DNA from: an uncultured Lachnospiraceae bacterium
GTDB taxonomy: Bacteria > Bacillota > Clostridia > Lachnospirales > Lachnospiraceae
DNA length: 64,000 nucleotides
NCBI GenBank assembly: GCA_910577275.1
Contig: CAJTMW010000020.1
Span: 16,713 to 80,712, forward strand
Direction: 5' to 3'
Under the pieces are notes generated by a model that had not been told where the DNA came from, made no database searches, and saw only the letters and a list, made by a program, of their open reading frames with translations. Both the position numbers and the translations under genes were made by a program. How positions within the stretch are numbered: position 1 is the stretch's first letter; every line of letters starts with the position of its first letter. Shown here in pieces: positions 60,579 through 64,000 of this stretch.

Positions 60579-61690
60579 CCGGAAATTCATCCACCAGCAG
60601 CTCCCGCAAGCCTCAAAAGCCGGAAAAAGCCCGAAAGCTGCCGGAAAAATGGCTGGGAAAGCCCTATTATTCCCTTGACGCCTACTGCAAAAACACCTTT
60701 CAGCGCAAATGCTTTAAGATAGCCTTAAACGCCCGCATGACCTGTCCCAACCGGGACGGGACCCTGGGCAGCCGGGGCTGTATCTTCTGCAGCCAGGGGG
60801 GGAGCGGCGAATTTGCCATGGAAACCGCCGGAAAGGGAGATATTGCCGCCCAGCTGCAGGCGGGATTTGCCCTGATTGCAAAAAAGCTTCCGCCTGCCGG
60901 AACCGCCACGGCAAAGCCTGGGTTATCCGATACGCCTGAACCAGAGTTACCCTCCACGGCTGAACCAGCGCTATCTGTCCCCGGTTCCTTGCCCGTTCAG
61001 CCCTGTATCATTGCATACTTTCAGGCCTACACCAATACCTACGCTCCCCTCCCCCATCTGGAGCAGATTTTTTCCGAGGCGTTAGATGCGCCTTTTGTCC
61101 TGGGTATTTCCATTGCCACCCGCCCGGACTGTCTGCCCCCGCAGGTGCTTGAGCTGCTTGCCGGCCTGAAAAACAGATACCCGGACAAATTTATCTGGGT
61201 GGAACTGGGGCTTCAAACCATCCACGACAAAACGGCAGCTTATATCCGAAGGGGATATCCCCTTTCCTGCTTCGACGAGGCGGTAAAAAATCTGCAGGCC
61301 ATCAACATTCCCGTGATTGTCCACATAATTCTGGGGCTTCCGGGCGAGAGCCCCTCCCAAATGCTGGAAACCATAAGCTATTTAAACGCCGTAAAACCTT
61401 TCGGCGTCAAGCTCCAGCTTCTCCACGTCCTGGAGGGCACAGACCTTGCCGCCGCCTACAGAAACGGGGAATTTTCCGTCCTGACGCTGGAAGGATATCT
61501 GGATATCCTGATTTCCTGCCTGGAACATCTTTCTCCCGACGTCGTCGTCCACCGGGTCACCGGAGACGGACCCAAAAAAATCCTGATTGCCCCGGATTGG
61601 AGCGGTGACAAGAAAAAAGTGCTCAACACCCTTCACCATCTGATGCGTGAGAGGGAAAGCTTTCAGGGGCGCTGCCTGAAAACCTGTTGA
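60575..61690 (+). CDS. TIGR01212/YhcC-family radical SAM protein
   Basis: A 371-residue protein. The cluster motif is MTCPNRDGTLGSRGCIFC (Cys57, Cys69, Cys72), the unusual long spacing of this family. GISIATRPDCLPP and LGLQTIHDKTA are also typical. About 38 Pro/Thr/Glu/Ala-rich residues (105-142) interrupt the conserved domain. Its ATG overlaps the valS stop (ATGA), so it is expressed under the T-box. The function of the family is unsettled. Confidence 0.9.
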   Translation: MTGNSSTSSSRKPQKPEKARKLPEKWLGKPYYSLDAYCKNTFQRKCFKIALNARMTCPNRDGTLGSRGCIFCSQGGSGEFAMETAGKGDIAAQLQAGFALIAKKLPPAGTATAKPGLSDTPEPELPSTAEPALSVPGSLPVQPCIIAYFQAYTNTYAPLPHLEQIFSEALDAPFVLGISIATRPDCLPPQVLELLAGLKNRYPDKFIWVELGLQTIHDKTAAYIRRGYPLSCFDEAVKNLQAINIPVIVHIILGLPGESPSQMLETISYLNAVKPFGVKLQLLHVLEGTDLAAAYRNGEFSVLTLEGYLDILISCLEHLSPDVVVHRVTGDGPKKILIAPDWSGDKKKVLNTLHHLMRERESFQGRCLKTC

Positions 61691-61716
61691 CGGCATAATC
61701 CTTCCCAACATATAAT
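61687..61716 (+). promoter_or_regulatory. Promoter for the zinc-ribbon gene
   Basis: -35 TTGACG (61687-61692), 18-bp spacer, -10 TATAAT (61711-61716). The -35 box overlaps the stop codon of the YhcC-like gene. Confidence 0.7.
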
Positions 61717-61812
61717 AGGTAACAGAAAAGCCATGCAAAGTTACCGGTACGGCAGCCTGCGGACAGCATGGTAAGGCTGCTGTAAATCACAGGAAAATCA
61801 GGGGGGATTACT

Positions 61813-63261
61813 TTGTACGAATGTCAAAATTGCGGCGGTAATCTGAAATTTGATATTGATTCCCAACAGCTTAAATGCGATTACTGCCTTACTGTCTATG
61901 ACCCGTATCAGGTGAAAAAAGAAAATGACGCTGTAGAAAGCGAGATGTTTGACGCCACAGTATTTACCTGCCCGCAATGCGGCGGCGAAATATTGAGCAC
62001 TGACAACTCCGCCGCCGAATTCTGCAGCTTTTGCGGCGCATCCACAATTCTTTCAAGCCGCGTCAGCCGACAGATGCGCCCGGCTCACATCATTCCTTTT
62101 AAACAAAATAAAAACGCATGTAAACAGGCTTATTTGAACCGGATAAAACGCGCTCCCTTTGCGCCTGACGAGCTGAAAGACGAAAAATGCATTAACAGCT
62201 TCCGCGGAATCTATATGCCTTATTGGAGCTATACTGTCACCCAGCAGGGGCCCGTTTCTGTCAAAGGGCAGAAATCCTACACCAAAGGCAATTACCGCTA
62301 CACGGATTATTATAACCTGACCGGCGATATCGACGCCGCCTATAACCATCTCTCCTACGACGCATCTTCCTCCTTTTCCGACAATATCAGCGAGCAGATT
62401 GCGCCTTTTCATACCGGGGAGCTGAAGGAATTTACACCCTCCTTCTTAAGCGGTTTTTATGCGGATACTGCCGACGTGTCCGCTGATTTGTATAAAAATG
62501 ACGCCGTAGCCCTTGCCAATTCCACCAGCTGCCAGAATATTAAAAAATCTCCGGCTTTTTCCGGCATCAGCATTTCCGGCAGCAAGAATAATTTTGAGAT
62601 GACCAATACCCTCCATACCTGGTGCGAGCCTCCAAAGCGCGTCATGTATCCGGTATGGTTCATGTCCTACCAAAAAGACGGCCGCGTTGCCTATGCCACA
62701 GTAAACGGACAGACCGGAAAGGTTGCCGCCGATATCCCCGTGGACCTCAAAAAATATACCCTTTGTTCCATCCTGCTTGCCCTGCCCATATTTGTCTTTC
62801 TGAACCTGTTTTTTACTATCAGGCCGAAAATAGTTTTAAGCTGCGCCATTTTTCTGGCCGCGGCTGCTTTCTTTATTTACATAATGGAAATCCTGAAAAT
62901 TTATCACAGGGATAAGCGCAATGACGACAGGGGATACCTTGCCCGTCAGACGGACGGTACTTCTTTGCATAAAATCCGTAAAGAAGCCTCCGGCTCCGTC
63001 CCTTTAAAAGAGCTTTTGCCCTTCTGCCTGACAGACGGCCGCCTTCGGGTATACGGCTTTACCGGCTCTCTGGCCGCCATGGCAGCAACGCTCCTTATCC
63101 TGATATTTAATCCGGTATCCGACCTCTGGTATTACGCGGGGACAATTGCCGCTTTTATCGGTATTTTATTTACCGTTACAGACCTTATTAGAAAATATAA
63201 CATACTTGCCACACGAAAACTCCCTCAGTTTGACAGGCGCGGAGGTGACGACAATGCTTAA
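61813..63261 (+). CDS. Zinc-ribbon membrane protein (TFIIB-type ribbon)
   Basis: A 482-residue protein. Two ribbons: CQNCGGNLKF ... CDYC (about 4-26) and CPQCGGEI ... CSFCGAS (about 54-79). A soluble middle (about 90-310) contains GIYMPYWSYTV. Four membrane helices come in two pairs (about 320-360 and 420-455). The start is TTG at 61813, with AGGGGGG 6 nt upstream. It overlaps the TPM gene by 8 nt, a pairing common in Firmicutes, and probably works with it in the membrane. Function unknown. Confidence 0.82.
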   Translation: MYECQNCGGNLKFDIDSQQLKCDYCLTVYDPYQVKKENDAVESEMFDATVFTCPQCGGEILSTDNSAAEFCSFCGASTILSSRVSRQMRPAHIIPFKQNKNACKQAYLNRIKRAPFAPDELKDEKCINSFRGIYMPYWSYTVTQQGPVSVKGQKSYTKGNYRYTDYYNLTGDIDAAYNHLSYDASSSFSDNISEQIAPFHTGELKEFTPSFLSGFYADTADVSADLYKNDAVALANSTSCQNIKKSPAFSGISISGSKNNFEMTNTLHTWCEPPKRVMYPVWFMSYQKDGRVAYATVNGQTGKVAADIPVDLKKYTLCSILLALPIFVFLNLFFTIRPKIVLSCAIFLAAAAFFIYIMEILKIYHRDKRNDDRGYLARQTDGTSLHKIRKEASGSVPLKELLPFCLTDGRLRVYGFTGSLAAMAATLLILIFNPVSDLWYYAGTIAAFIGILFTVTDLIRKYNILATRKLPQFDRRGGDDNA

Positions 63262-64000
63262 GAATAAATGCGGAAAACTCGTCTTGCTGACAGCTTCTTT
63301 CCTCTTTCTATGTTCCCTTATGACAATCACAGTAAAGGCGGAATATGCCGTAAGTGCGCCCGATGCTTCCTCCTCCTGCCGTATGCAAAATCCCGACACC
63401 GGCTTTCAGGTAGTTCTGGAAGACGACGCCGGTCTCCTCAGCGAGGAAGAACTTACACAGCTCTCCCTAGAAATGCAGACTATTACCGCCTACGGAAACG
63501 CTGCCTTTAAATCCGTTTCCTATAATTATATGAGCGCCTCCCGTTTTGCGGAGAACTATTACCATGAATTATTCGGACAGCAGAGCGGGACTCTTTTCCT
63601 CATAGATATGGACAACAGAGAAATTTATATTTTCAGCGACGGCGCCGTTTACAGAACCATTACCGGTTCCTACGCCGACACCATCACCGACAACGTTTAC
63701 CGCTATGCTTCGGAGGGAGACTATTTTCTCTGCGCCTCCAAAGCCTTTGAACAGATTAGCAGCCTTCTGGCCGGAAGAAAAATCGCCCAGCCCATGAAGT
63801 ACATCAGTAACGCGCTTCTGGCATTAATTTTAGCCGCACTCATAAATTATTTTATCATCAGAGCGCTGTCCGGCGGGAAAAAGCCTTCCACAGGCGAAAT
63901 TTTAAACGCCTCCTCCGCCAGCTTTGCTTTCCGCAACCCGCAAAAATACCTGACCAACCAGACGAAAGTCTACTCTCCCCCCAGCAGCGGGGGCGGAAGC
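63254..64000 (+). CDS. TPM-domain membrane protein, partial at window end
   Basis: The reading frame is open to the edge (249 codons). A signal peptide (about 1-29, LVLLTASFLFLCSLM) precedes an extracellular TPM domain starting VVLEDDAGLLSEEELTQLS; SGTLFLIDMDNREIYIFSDG is its central strand pair. A membrane helix follows (about 190-210), then a tail ending SPPSSGGGS, a Gly/Ser-rich C-terminus typical of the family. Starts with ATG overlapping the preceding gene. TPM proteins are linked to photosystem repair in plants and envelope functions in bacteria. Confidence 0.85.
   Translation, partial: MLKNKCGKLVLLTASFLFLCSLMTITVKAEYAVSAPDASSSCRMQNPDTGFQVVLEDDAGLLSEEELTQLSLEMQTITAYGNAAFKSVSYNYMSASRFAENYYHELFGQQSGTLFLIDMDNREIYIFSDGAVYRTITGSYADTITDNVYRYASEGDYFLCASKAFEQISSLLAGRKIAQPMKYISNALLALILAALINYFIIRALSGGKKPSTGEILNASSASFAFRNPQKYLTNQTKVYSPPSSGGGS

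Noticed and set aside
1..64000. tRNA or rRNA genes
   Set aside because: No cloverleaf-like sequence with a conserved TTCGANTC-type arm or rRNA stretch was noticed on either strand; a covariance-model scan would settle this.

Overview
This 64 kb window looks like a chromosomal segment of an anaerobic gut clostridium, most likely Lachnospiraceae. The grounds are AGGAGG-type ribosome binding sites with some TTG/GTG starts, a T-box leader on a valyl-tRNA synthetase gene, radical-SAM and ferredoxin genes, glycan-utilisation enzymes, LrgAB, an AbrB/PIN module and an IS1182-type element. The assignment is inference from gene content. No tRNA, rRNA or CRISPR array was seen.

Layout. (1) 1-2400: end of a mobile element (minus strand) with an actin-like/ParR partition pair, a Fic gene cut off inside its active-site motif, and three terminators that share one nested-stem design. 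(2) 2408-3227: gene-poor DNA with a run of inverted repeats (2941-3120), then a lipoprotein gene. (3) 4651-13327: an AT-rich minus-strand glycan-utilisation operon reading GH127-like enzyme, sugar-binding lipoprotein, two ABC permeases, beta-propeller glycosidase-like protein, GH2 enzyme and AraC regulator. Imported arabinose- or galactose-containing oligosaccharides would be bound, carried in and cut inside the cell. (4) 13855-25810: small mixed units: ferredoxin plus NapH-like membrane protein, MBL hydrolase, two paralogous radical-SAM genes with duplicated divergent promoter regions (one beside an HxlR regulator, the other beside a Fic gene), YbaK, an autoregulated TetR pair, hydrolases, LrgAB and a stand-alone 5'-3' exonuclease. 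(5) 25814-30558: AbrB/PIN toxin-antitoxin module, MATE pump, an IS1182-family element and a small GNAT-like pair.

(6) 30708-34303: ECF sigma factor, membrane protein and ABC transporter operon. (7) 34551-41185: MFS transporter, then a two-component system with an FtsX-type ABC transporter. (8) 41311-53607: a ten-gene minus-strand surface-glycan cluster. It has three GT2 enzymes, three multi-membrane GT-C type proteins, a DegT/StrS aminotransferase, two FAD oxidoreductases and a GNAT-like acyltransferase. It could make a nucleotide-sugar-derived glycan on polyprenyl phosphate and transfer it outside the cell. (9) 53692-57581: a 43-residue small protein with a strong terminator, a perfect 38-bp palindrome, polysaccharide deacetylase, an SPL-type radical-SAM protein and a GH79-like glycosidase. 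(10) 57717-64000: promoter, T-box, archaeal-type ValRS, YhcC-like radical-SAM protein, then a zinc-ribbon membrane protein and a TPM-domain protein cut by the window end.

The least explained items are the surface-glycan cluster, the duplicated radical-SAM loci around a Fic gene, the small gene with its palindrome, and the low-complexity insertions that interrupt conserved domains in at least five proteins.
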